From Branchiostoma floridae (lineage: Eukaryota; Chordata; Leptocardii; Amphioxiformes; Branchiostomatidae): a stretch of 64,000 nt of DNA. Every line of letters starts with the position of its first letter. Position 1 is the stretch's first letter. The stretch spans positions 17,457,432 to 17,521,431 of the forward strand of contig NC_049992.1 in the NCBI RefSeq assembly GCF_000003815.2. Reading direction: 5' to 3'. Shown here piece after piece: positions 39,919 to 50,985 of the stretch. The notes below the pieces were generated by a model. It was given only the letters and a program-made list of their open reading frames with translations. It did not search any database and was not told the origin of the DNA. The position numbers and the translations under genes were made by a program.

Positions 39919-42900
39919 CTGAAAGGTGTAAAATGTCTCATTCATGAGTAATTTCATAACATGGCACGCTATGTTATTGTTAAACAGGTGTCTTATGGAC
40001 GCGTTCCTAATTAAGGAACCTACAGAAAATGCACCAAGGTTATTCATTCTATGTTGAGTACTATATAATGAAAAAAATGGCAACAACCTCTAACGTATTG
40101 AAATTACAAGTAAAACTTCGATATACCATGCAAGAGGCTCTTTTTCGCTGCTAGCGAACGACCAAAACCCAGGACATTTAATCTCTAACCTGGCACAAGA
40201 TAATGGAAATTGAAGTAGTTTTTAGAATGTTTGCATATGTGAGAGGAAATGAACCAACCGTGTACTCTCCTATACAGGCGGCGTACTTCATGACGTGTGC
40301 CACGTACACCTGCTCGTGCAGTCCCCGGAACAGGTGCGCCATCGGCCCGTCAGCGAACACTGACACGTCCTCCCCGCCATGACTCTCATACTTCATAGGG
40401 ACGGCCGCCTGCTGGCGGTAATTTTTGTCCGCTAGGATGACAAGGAAATGGATTTTTTTAATTGACAGTTGGTCCTTCTGGATCAACTTGAACTGTAAAT
40501 CCCAACTATAAAAAATATCCAACTTTTTGATTTTTCAAATCTTTTTCAGACAGGGCGATATAGTCTTTTTGCAATTTATGACCTACTGATTGAAGAGTCA
40601 CGTGCTTTATCTATATAACGTTACGTTACGTCACAGACACAGTGGATTACTCATTCCTTGACAAAGAGTCAGTCATTAAATCTTGGTAAGTCTAGTTTTT
40701 GTTGCCAAATACGGTTCAACTTGCATAGTAGATTTAACGGACAATAATCATTTTGATAGGCTGGATTGAATATACGCACATACACAAAGTTTTTACTTGT
40801 ACATGCAATGTATAAAGGCGCTTAATGCACCTGTTGTGCCCTCCAATTAAAAATCAAACAATGAAAAGAATTTTTCTGTAGTGCTATATCACCTGTGTCG
40901 ACCCCCGTGAGGTTCTGTCTTCCTCCCAGACTCCCTCCCGGACCGTTTCCGTACAGGATGTTGGTAAAAGGCATCCCATCCAGGACGATATTGTCATCAC
41001 TTTTGGGCACAATACCTGGACAACAAAGGATCAATTAACAGTTGATTGGTGAGCAGGTGTACATATAGTTCCTCTAAGATTAGTGGTAATCATTCTTGTC
41101 CTGTTTGTCTATCTGGTTACAAGAGTGGTTGTTCAGATAGAGCAAAGGTCGCCGATGTGTTTCAAAGACATTCTGCTAGGGGTCCTTCCTGAACCAGAAA
41201 TAAAGGTTGCGTACATTCGTTCGCGACGCCCAACGTTGAACAGAGAGGTGGGGTGACACAAGTTATCTGGAACCTACGACCCGTTGCTGCTTACCTATGC
41301 TTCTGACGTCAGCCAATGGCCTTATTAGTTTGGAATGGAAGAAGAGGAAGAAAGGGAGGGAAAACAATATGTTTCCCTTCCGTAAAGGCAAACGTAAAAA
41401 ACATAGTTTACCCAAAATAGGTGTTCCTCTGGGCGCGTACCCCCCGAAACCAAACATATGGGAGTGGTCTGCCGTCACAGTGATCAGGGTTTCATCCAGG
41501 TCAAGCATGTTCTTCCCCACGGCGATGGCGTCATTGAAGGCTACGAGGTCATTAAGCGCATGCGCTGCCAAGCCGAAATGGTGGCCAAGGTCAATCTTGG
41601 AACCTTTGTAAACAGTAGGAAAAAATAATGTGGCATACTCGTGATAAAAATGCACATTTTCAAATAAGATCTCATCCATCGATATAGGAGTTTTCTTTTA
41701 CACATCCAGTTCGTGCCTGTCAGACATGTTCCTCAGAGCTTCTAACTGGAGTTCTGCTTCTCGCCGCTATATGTAGCCAATGTAAGTGCCGCTTTTGCGG
41801 CGAGAACACAATGCCAAAACTTGTTATGTAAAAGAAAACTCCTATATCCTATGATCTACCAACCTAATGAAATTATTTTCGGAAAAATCTCATCTATGTT
41901 CAAATGTGTCATGGCATGTGACTAAAACATTTAGTAAAACGGGTATGAAAAAATATGAAATTCCCTACTTGTGATGAAAAATATCTGTTATTGAATGCAA
42001 CAAACATAAACAGGGACAAGGCGACTTGAACTAAAGCTATACAACTTATGTCAACAGCGTCGTTTATCTAATTATAAGCCCCCCCCCCCCCCACTTGAAC
42101 TGGAGCCGCAACCTCGTTGCGACCGCTCTGCGACACTGTTTCACATTTTGCATGGAATTCCAATTAGGAAGTCAAGGGTCACACAGATTCAATTAAGGTC
42201 GCAGCGAGATCGCAGCGCGATCGCCGTCTAGTGGAATGGGAGCTTTACATGTCATTTCACAAGAGCCTTACCCTCCACCAATAGGAAGAAGCCGTTTGGA
42301 TTTTTGGAAAGTATCTGTATGGCCTTGGTTGTCATCTCGGCGATGGTTGGTTCACCTGCCGGGTCGTCCTCATTGTCCAGGGAGTACTGCATGTGGTCTG
42401 GCTCGAAAAGGCCTAAAATGATAGGGGATGATTTAACTGGAGTTTAAATTTAAATTTAATAAAGATATGCAAAGTTTCTTACGAAAACAAAAACGTATGC
42501 ACGCTGGCCCCATACAAAATACCTAACATGCTATATAGCGAATGTGATAGTCAAATGTGAGGATTCTTTTACAGAACTTGAGTTGAACAACGGAACTTGA
42601 GTTTTTGGTACATTGTGGTTATAAAGAAGACCCTTATGGCTTTCTTGTGGAGAAAATTGAACGTACAGTCAGCACTGATCTCAAATTTACCCATGAGAAA
42701 GTCGGTTTCTGCCGGATCGACCTGGTCGAACTCCGCCTTCCTCCAGACGTACCGCGCGGCGGCACCTTGTTTCCCGTCCTGCCACTCCTGGATCAGATCA
42801 CGGCCGTCCGTCCGGAAACCCGTTTGGTCCGGATATTCTGGATCCGACTGGTCCGTACTGGTGAAATAGCCCCTCCCACCGCCAAGTATGACCTGGGCAA

Positions 42901-45900
42901 TGTTAACATTGAAAGGTATTTCAGAATACACTACGGCGTATGAATTTAGAGACCAACATATTTTGCCTGATCTTGTTAACCGTATAATATGGTGACGTGT
43001 GCGTATTTTTAACTATTATGTGTATTGGGTGTCGTCTGATTCCAACGTGCTGATCAATATGACGGGCAGCAATAAACAGTATTATCCGAAGTAGAGATAT
43101 TCATCAAACGTTTCGCTAAACTCCTCCCCCTCCCACACCGTAGCTCTAAAACGCCGCTAGGCGACAGTCTACAAAACTGCAGGTACAGGAGCTGCAATGG
43201 TTTCAGATTCAGGAATGATACTAGTACCCACCTTTTACTACTGCTATCGCCATTAACAATACGGTTTCTATATTTACTTACTTTTATAAACGGGTTGTCT
43301 TCCACAAGTTGTTGGGCGATATCGGTGCACCCAAGGGCTTTTGCTTCGCTCGGCATCTTACCGTCATGTTCCCACGCCCTGCCAAATATGAAAAGGTGAA
43401 ACATTTTTCTTATCTTATTAGTAATTGCAGAATTTGTCTGGTCACTGTTATCTATGTCTTTATCTAGGACACCATGGTGTAGTAAACTATTGAAGCCTCG
43501 CGGAATAACGCGATGTTTGCCAAACCACGCGTGATTCCGCGAGACCTGCTTTTAACCACGTCATTACATGATGATACTGTACAATTATGCTCGACCTATT
43601 GTGCGCCAGTTAAAATGTTCGTGTTAACAATAACAGCTACTGTGGAACCTAAGCTCTGGTTGGCTACAGGCGGAAGAAAAAGAAGAAGAAGGAAAAAGAA
43701 CACACATAGCAAAAATATAGCGGTAGCGGGAAATAGGACTTTTAATTTCGCGGTGGTTTTAAGTTCGCGGTAGCACCATAGACTGTAATCTAATACCATG
43801 ATAGAAAAATATTCGCGGTGGTTTTAAGTTCGCGGTGAACAGGTCACCGCGAAAACCGCGAACATTAATCCACCGCGAACATTTCTGCATTTACAGTATG
43901 TTTTTTTCCTATCGTAGAAAACATAAAAATATATCTCACCTGTTTGCAGCATAGGCATATGTCCCCGCAGGTGTGGCATGAGTGACACGTGCCGTAGCAA
44001 CGATGCCAACGGACTTACCTGTCAGGGGAAAATTCAAAACACACAATTAATATATATTTGTTGTTTACAAATATTTATAGGCCGTATATTAACCAACGAG
44101 CACTTACTGTTAATAGTTTTAAATGCGTATCTGTCTTGAGTAAAAACTTATTTTGAGAAAGACATGACTCTAAGGAATCATACTCAATCCGAATTCATTC
44201 AATGTGAGAAGCGACATTGTGAGAAGCGCTACGTTAGTGGCCTCCTTTGGAGACTTCTATAGTGGTGGCTATTGTGTTTGAGGGAGCGCTGAATCGCAAT
44301 TTTTAACACTAGCTAAGCTTTTCTATGCTGGGAAATGGGGTTTGGCCGAACCCAAAGCAGCCTTCCCCTAGCCTGGATACAAAATCCCAGCCCGATCTCA
44401 GGAATATATATCGTCTTTATCATGGTCTAACGCAAGAGGGGCTGCTGTAGACTTTCCTTAGGGCCAAGTTGGCCCTAGAGCCGCGTAATTTGGATGTATA
44501 GGCCCTAGAAAAGGTCTGTCATCTAGGCTACTCTTTCATAGGAAAGAGAACCTTAGCCCAAGTTGAAAATCACCACCGTCAGCGCTACGTATACCCCAAA
44601 AAATAAACGCCGTTGCTGAAGAAGTCTGTGGAGGAGGCTACTACGTTACCTGCAGCGTGCGCGTGTTCGAGGATTGACGTAGTTTTTGCTGTGAAACTCG
44701 CGGCACAGTCGCCACGAGCCACCGTCGCGTCCACTCCCACAGTCCCGTAGTTCGCCTTCACACCACTGAGATAGGCCGTGGCCGTACCTGCTGAGTCCCC
44801 CGTCTGACGGTCAACGTTGTACGTCTGAAATAACGACGGATTTGAAAAGTTACGACGCGGTCGCATTTGACGTTGAAGGTCGTAACATTTTGATGTCAGT
44901 TATACGTATCTTTGTGGTCAACATAACTTTAGTACCGGTACCTCTGGATGGATGGATTGTAATTTTTGTTGATAGGGACTGGGAAGACGAAGGTCAAAGT
45001 TGATTTTCGCCCCCTGGTATGTGACCTTGGTACTGCAGCAGGACGTTTTTTGTATCTTTTTGTTTTTGTATTTTTTGACCCGGACGTGCTGTGGTCTTGA
45101 TATTTGATAGCTTGTGATGTAAGGAAGAAAATTGGGAAAGTTTGAATCCCCTAACATCTTGCTCTGGAACTGCAGGGGCTCTTTTATAAAAATCTTCCGA
45201 GGAGAATTACTGATGAAAGGAACAACGGATTTCCATAATATCAAGTATGCTGTTATCTTAGACAAAGATGCACATATTGTTGTGTAAATTATGGACATTA
45301 GAATCTAGTTTGCATAATTAATGAAGAAAATATGTAGATTATGGCTATGGTCTTGTGCTTTGGTCTTGTTTTTAGTGCCATATAGATTGTGACATAAAGA
45401 AGACACGGTGTAGGTTTGGGCACGATAGCAGCTTGATGCATATTGACAAATATAAGCAAACCTTGACTAGAGCTGAATACGGCAGTTTGTCCATCTCCAG
45501 AAGCTCCTCCTCACCCGTCCTTCCCGCCAGCTGGCCCTTCAGGATCCTCCCCGCCGTCACAGTGGACACGCCCATCCCGTCGCCTAGAAACAGCACCAGG
45601 TTCTTGGCCACGCCCGTCCTGGGTTGGAGTTGGAGAACATCCTGTATGTCCTGCCAGGCCAGGTTGTTCCAGTATTCCGGCTGCTTTTCCTCTTCTAGAT
45701 GGGAATGCGTGATAATAATAGTAATAAATTTACCACGAAAAAACACTAAACTTTATCTAACCTAGACTAACGATAAATTGAGACTGAGAATGGACCATTC
45801 AACTGCTACTTTCGGGACGTGATTCCAAAAAACACGAGTTGTAAGTGCCAGTCAATCTGTGTCACCCCCCGTCTCTGTCTAGAACTTTGGGGATGAAAAC

Positions 45901-48199
45901 AATGGCATTGAAAATATCTAGCTTCCTTCGTCGACTTCTGGATCGGTGGCGTTTATTCTTAGGGGAGCATTAAGATTTTCAATATATGCTAAGGTTTTCT
46001 GTGTTAGGAAAGGGAGTCTTGATGCGACCAAACTCGCTTTTCCAGCATAGAGAACATTAGCCTATGTTGAAAATGTACGGGTCCTAGAGTGTGACCCCCC
46101 CCCCCCCCAAAAAAAAAAAAATCGGCAAATAATTGTCAGTTCACGAAATGTCCATGATAACTTCAGAGACTGCCACACACACAACTGGATGAGCCGGACG
46201 AAGAAGGACGGAGACAGAGAGTGACACTTATCATGGTCAGTGTAAAGGTGGTATCTGTATCTGTATCTATATAGCCGGTATAACCGCCGTTCGGCGTAAC
46301 ACACCAGCTTTGCAGGCACGCGGCGCGGCAGCAGCTGGTTATATTACACCGAACGACTGGTTACCCCTAACTTTTGCACATCTATCTGCAAGCGTTCTTT
46401 AAAACTACCAAGAGAAGATGCCCCTACTGTACTTGGTGATAACAAGTTCCACTCTACGATAGTTCTGGGAAAGTACGAATTTTTGAACACATCAATCCTA
46501 GGTTGGTAACTCTGGTATTTGAAGGCATGACTGTTTCTTGTACTGTATTACAGTAACCAAGATGGTATAGTGGTGTGCATATTTCGACCTGAAGGTAAAA
46601 TCGCAAGGGAACGCGAGCAATCCTTTTATCGCTGTGTTTCTTATCACTGTAAAAATACTCCCTGCTAGACCGCCGCTATCTCACTGCATTTGGGGCACCG
46701 ATGCCGCACTGCGGGGTTCGAAAGATACTCAAAAAATTTCATAGATAAAGAACGAATTTTCATACGTTTTGTGTATCTTGTTGTCTTCTAAGTAATACTT
46801 TTACGTATTACGCAATCTCTAAATTATTTTAAATCGAAAATACCACAACAGTGCCGCAGTGAACGAACCCTGCAGTGCCGCACTGGTGCCGCAAGTGCAG
46901 TGAGATACCACCTTAAAACTGCGGTCTAGCAGGGAGTATTTTTACAGTGATAAGAAACACAGCGATAAAAGGATTGCTCGCGTTCCCTTGCGATTTTACC
47001 TTCCGGTCGAAATATGCACACCACTATACCATCTTGGTTACTGTTATACATCTTGTCGAAAGTAAATGTTTTCTTCTTTGTGTTTGGGACTTTTGGACCT
47101 TAAGCAACACACAAACATGGGACTGAAGTGTAAGTGATACTCCTTGACCCAGATAAGATAAAAAGCATGGCATGGGTGTATGTAGGGCATTGCTGTCAGC
47201 AAACAAGGCGGTGTAGAGCACCCATAACATGAGAACTAATATGCCGTAAATAGAAAGTTATAGAATGCCAATGGTCAATAAATCTCAAAGGCAAAGAGAA
47301 AGATGTGAAAAACAAAATGAGAAATGTTTTGTTATGATAGAGAGAGAGAGACACAGACAGACAGAGAGATAGAGAGAGACAGAGAGATATTCAATGTGCA
47401 CTTGGTATTCAGACCCCGGCTGGTTGAGTTGAGTTTATTAAACTCAATAAACTCAACCCCGGCTGGTGTGTCACAGAGACATAGCGTGATACATGTAGCC
47501 TGAGTATCATCCTAGTTCGTTTTCAGAGGCTGCCATACTCAGGAGCACCCAGCTGAAAACTAACAGACAAAACTAACGACGATGATACTGACAGGCGCCT
47601 AGGCGTAAATGGAGCGAGCAAGTGGTAATGCAACACAGCTGTCTCGGGTCATTGAGTCGAACTGACCGTAAGAAGAAACTTTTACTGAGACTTTTCAACA
47701 TCTGACCGTATTAATTATTAATTATTATAGTGTACATATCTGTTATCGCTATTTAGTAGTAGTAGTAGTATTGCAGTCACACGATGCATTACAGACGGGG
47801 ATGCACCAGGTCTCCCGTCCGGGTGAATAAGGTCAATCACAGTGCAGCTGACACGGTATGGAGGTACACCAGACATCACCAACTCCAGACAGAAGGATTT
47901 TCTCCATTTCACACCGGTGGATGTCCCTTCTCTTTTACCGCTATGTGGACCGTTGAACCAGCCTGGCATAAAGCCTACTACAGCACCAGTACAATAGACT
48001 GAAGTAGTTGCCCGTAAACGTACGTTAGGGGATGCTAAAGTCATTATGGGACCGGGAACACTCACAGGCGTATCCGATCTGTATGACCTACTTACTTGAA
48101 ACAAAGTGGAAACATACCGGTTTGAGCAGAGCAGTTTAAAGTCCATGACGACAACCACACCGCTACGCTGAGAACAAACTTCACCGAAGCTCCAAACAT
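39811..48199 (-). CDS. ALP: Alkaline phosphatase, tandem copy B (complete, 11 exons, 534 aa)
   Basis: Zinc/magnesium phosphomonoesterase; predicted secreted, dimeric, and GPI-anchored at the outer membrane face by family analogy. Exons (- strand): 48118-48199, 45462-45694, 44650-44824, 43940-44018, 43282-43378, 42691-42892, 42272-42412, 41412-41603, 40893-41015, 40259-40431, 39811-39918. These sum to 1605 nt with every phase consistent and no lesion. In order: signal peptide; [23 protein letters not shown] (nucleophile Ser); [69 protein letters not shown]; then a hydrophobic GPI tail. The length matches animal ALPs. Most introns are 300-900 bp; introns 1 and 2 contain MITEs. Confidence 0.95.
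40259..40431 (-). CDS. ALP: ALP copy B exon 10: late metal-ligand segment
   Basis: 173 nt, phase 1 to 0: [49 protein letters not shown]. The donor ACG|gttggt is weak, but it is the one that keeps the frame into the GPI exon. Confidence 0.88.
40893..41015 (-). CDS. ALP: ALP copy B exon 9
   Basis: [20 protein letters not shown] then YGNGPGGS; 123 nt. Confidence 0.93.
41412..41603 (-). CDS. ALP: ALP copy B exon 8
   Basis: [16 protein letters not shown] and [19 protein letters not shown]; 192 nt. Note HHFGLAAH where copy A has HHDSKAAH. Confidence 0.94.
41681..41858. repeat. MITE family F in ALP copy B intron 7
   Basis: GATATAGGAGTTTTCTTTTA at the left, complement at the right. The interior matches the 39.4 kb copy. 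Absent from the same intron of copy A. Confidence 0.85.
42095..42245. repeat. MITE family G, truncated copy
   Basis: The right end GCAGCGCGATCGCCGTCTAG then TGGAA matches the end of 52297-52549. The left side is only partly recognizable (CGACCGCTCTGCGACAC). Confidence 0.55.
42272..42412 (-). CDS. ALP: ALP copy B exon 7
   Basis: [38 protein letters not shown]; 141 nt. Confidence 0.94.
42691..42892 (-). CDS. ALP: ALP copy B exon 6
   Basis: [20 protein letters not shown] to ETDFLMG; 202 nt. Confidence 0.94.
43282..43378 (-). CDS. ALP: ALP copy B exon 5
   Basis: [20 protein letters not shown]; 97 nt, phase 2 to 0; donor AAA|gtaagt. Confidence 0.92.
43738..43905. repeat. MITE family B (TTCGCGGTGG motif)
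   Basis: TTCGCGGTGGTTTTAAGTTC repeats and CCGCGAACATTTCTGCATTT at the right end; matches 51738-51920 closely. Left end not resolved. Confidence 0.7.
43940..44018 (-). CDS. ALP: ALP copy B exon 4
   Basis: [20 protein letters not shown]; 79 nt, phase 1 to 2. Confidence 0.92.
44650..44824 (-). CDS. ALP: ALP copy B exon 3: nucleophile serine
   Basis: [20 protein letters not shown], closest to the canonical animal [10 protein letters not shown]. Ends EHAHAAG. Confidence 0.94.
45462..45694 (-). CDS. ALP: ALP copy B exon 2
   Basis: 233 nt. [18 protein letters not shown] and [19 protein letters not shown]. Donor GTCAAG|gtttgc. Confidence 0.94.
46544..47050. mobile_element. Palindromic element split by a second MITE at its centre (nested)
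   Basis: Arms of about 125 bp, nearly perfect: CAGTAACCAAGATGGTATAG at 46551 to CCTGCTAGACCGC at 46672, mirrored from GCGGTCTAGCAGG at 46921 to 47050. Between the arms is a complete family A MITE (46674-46915). The centre of one hairpin was thus the target of another. Confidence 0.85.
46674..46915. repeat. MITE family A, nested copy
   Basis: TATCTCACTGCATTTGGGGC..GTGCAGTGAGATACCACCTT with inner GCACTGCGGGGTTCG / CGAACCCTGCAGTGC. Core TTTTGTGTATCTTGTTGTCT. Confidence 0.88.
47338..47390. repeat. (GA)n-type microsatellite
   Basis: AGAGAGAGAGACACAGACAGAC and further GAGA. Confidence 0.9.
47496..47600. repeat. MITE family E, degenerate
   Basis: TAGCCTGAGTATCATCCTAG at the left; GATGATACTGACAGGC at the right. 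In ALP copy B intron 1. Confidence 0.6.
48118..48199 (-). CDS. ALP: ALP copy B exon 1: signal peptide
   Basis: ATG at 48199-48197. [20 protein letters not shown] then LNCSAQT. Donor ACCG|gtatgt. A foldback lies 128 bp upstream. Confidence 0.88.
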
Positions 48200-48326
48200 G
48201 GTTTTCACTTATCTGTGGTACCCGCTAAGACGTCGGTCCGCACTACAACTTTGTCTTCAACAGTTCTGTCAAATGAGCTCAAATTGATAAAGGACACACA
48301 AACACGTCTTATGTTTTGGTCACAGT

Positions 48327-48423
48327 AAGGTTAGGTGCGGTGTGCAAAGCTTTTTCCAAGCCAATGAGAAGACCGGAGAAGACAGGCTTCTTGGAAAGAG
48401 TTTTGCACACCGCACCTAACCTA
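48327..48423. repeat. Perfect-looking foldback 128 bp upstream of ALP copy B start codon
   Basis: AGGTTAGGTGCGGTGTGCAA..GGAAAGAGTTTTGCACACCGCACCTAACCT. Arms of about 40 bp around a 17 bp loop. It lies where the promoter or 5' UTR should be; copy A has no counterpart. Confidence 0.8.
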
Positions 48424-48429
48424 TATAGC

Positions 48430-50840
48430 ACTATGATAAATCTTTCTCCAACAAAGTCTGGGTTAAAGGTCTACTACGGAATATTTGAACAAAACAGAAA
48501 AAGTAGCTTTTCCTACTTTTTCTTTACATTGTTAGTTCAATCAACCCTAAAGCATTGCATACCAATATTCAGGGGAGATGCTGCGACATCATTGCACCAC
48601 ATAAGCACGATGTATAAAAATTGTGATCTTCTAACAAACAGATGGACAGTCGGCTGGTCACTGCCTCTGTGTTCCCTATCAGCCTGACTGCCCAGTGGGG
48701 GGCCATTTGACAGTTTCATTTGAGTACAGTAGATTAGTTTTCTGTACAAGGTTTCTTGCAGTTTTGAAGGGAATATGACCTCAGCTTGTTGAAACCCTAC
48801 TAAGGTCATGATTATATGCTATTTTACAATGATTAGATATATGGGTGTTTCCAAAGAAGAAGATCTTTATCTTTGCTCTTTGTCTGCCATGTGCCACACT
48901 GATTATCCCACCCCGGGGGACCTCCTGGCGGTTGGTTACAAACAGGAGGGTCTAATTCGGGAGGTCAACAGGTTACAGCGCGCCTAGAGCAGAATGTTTG
49001 TAGGCTTTACCTTGTATTTAAAATGTGAAATAATGGCACACAAGTGTCAAAAAGTGGTAGTAAATCTGAGATTTCTTAGTCCTAGAATATTTCAAATTTG
49101 AGCGCAAATAACTCCGTAATATACCGGAAATTATCTTGTCTAACGGGAGTTTTTTCTCCGGCTGATCTCCAAGCAGATATGGAGTTGGAAACAAAATGCA
49201 TCCGTACCATTTTTACTATTTTACAGCACTTTTAGAATTAGGGTGAGCAACTTGCAAGAAGGGATATGCTACATAAAATCAGTATCAGATAGGACCAGAT
49301 AGGGTTTATGGGTACCGGCGCAGAAAATTCTGGCACAGTTACGGTTCAGGTCCAGAGGATCAGGTCCAGGTCCGGACCTAACTTGTACCTTATTGTTTCT
49401 GAAACTTGTGAATTGATGGGGTGCCCGCTCTGAGCTAGTTCTGCAGTACCAGTTCCGACAACCAGGAGGAGTTTGAACAAAATAACGGTCAAACTGCGAA
49501 ACCTCTATTTGCACAAATTACGAGCATTAACTCATAAAGGGTTTGAAGAATCGTGACTAGTGAAGTATCAAGAGGTCTAACCTTTAGAGTGAGAATGCGT
49601 GTATTCATACAATATTTGATATTTAAAACATTTATGGAAACTTTTAACTTTTAGATAGCCTTTTAACGCTGGATGATATAGAGGATGATAAATGATGAAG
49701 ATGATGATTTAACGTTGGTTTTCATCGCATATATTTCGTTTGTTCGCCTACCCAGACCGTCTCCATACAGCCTACATATGACTTTATGATTATAGAAGTC
49801 TTGTCATTGTAAACGTCTTCATATATATCTAGTATTACTATATAAGGCCAAAGCAAGTAAATTGTATGGGTGACATCAGCACGCGCGTTAATTTTCGCCT
49901 GATTTCAGAAAAAAAACAAGATTTTTTTTTCTTCTGCAGGGATGGTCAACATGACAATAAAGTACCAGCATAAGCGAATATATTGGGTTATAGCCTAATA
50001 ATTGTACTTGTAGAAGTGACACTTGCAAGGTACCCAGGACTGTAGTTGTAGAAATGAAACATATTGGATAGTTGTAAAAGTGACACCAATATGGAAGCTA
50101 TAAGTGTGGTTACCAACTTTGATATTGGCGATGCCAGTCTACCACACTAGTGTCACTTTTTCCACACCAGTACGTGTCTTAAATACAGGAATGAATGCCT
50201 TGTTGGCTCTGATACCATGTTTTGTCCCTTAATTCTTTTTACAACAGTCCTCACAACTTTATGGTGCCTATTTTTGAAAATGTAGCCATCTTGTTTTTTT
50301 TCGCCCTATCGCACTATTTTTGTAGTCTGCAGAGGATGTCATCCATAAAATTTACTTGCTGTGGCCTAACACTATGTGCTGTATATTATTCAGTTACCAG
50401 GGTGATTGGCTAGTTGCGTAGCCCTAGCTGTATATGTTTTCTGGTAATAAACCATATCAAATCAAGGTCCTTGATCAAATTAAGCTTTTTTGTTGTTTTT
50501 TTATTGTCACTTCAGTATCAGGTTCCTAGTATAAATATCATACATACATGCCCAAGGAAAGCAGCAACGGGCATTCAATATCCCATCATTTACATACACA
50601 CTATACACATCTATACCAAGTCGATATTGTTTTCAATCTGTATACATATAGGTTTTATTTTCAAGTACATGTAAGCTAAAACGTTCAATTTCAAATTCAC
50701 ATTTTTATCATTTTTCCATACACTATAGCAGCATGTACTTATTCAGAAAAATACGCGAAAAAGTTTCTAGTTAAACTATAAGAAACAGTGTATCTCATGT
50801 ATATCTAAAAACGGATGATGGCGTGTTTTGTTCCATTCGA
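48430..50840. other. Intergenic between ALP copy B and the RIIa-like gene; nothing coding seen
   Basis: AT-rich; short frames only. Contains simple T-rich and (ATG)n patches. The 5' regulatory region of ALP copy B presumably lies at its low end. Confidence 0.55.
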
Positions 50841-50847
50841 GTCCATA

Positions 50848-50985
50848 TCATTTCTTCATAGCAGCAACTCTTTTCAGCCTCTGCTTCTCGTACTCCTGAA
50901 GCTCTTCCTGCAGCGCCACTATCTCTTTCCGCAAGAACTGCAGCGGGTTGGGTGGCTTCTGGAAGACGAGTCGCTCCAGTAGTGT
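50848..50985 (-). CDS. Exon 2 of the RIIa-like gene
   Basis: 45 codons plus stop. LVFQKPPNPLQFLRKEIVAL completes the domain, then LQEELQEYEKQRLKRVAAMKK-type basic helix (split here for reading). Confidence 0.8.
   Translation of the reverse strand, partial: TLLERLVFQKPPNPLQFLRKEIVALQEELQEYEKQRLKRVAAMKK

Noticed and set aside
44918..45298. 126-codon - strand frame in ALP copy B intron 2
   Set aside because: No motif or splice context. The + strand reads vaguely like a LINE start (LLWNCRG) but too little to call.
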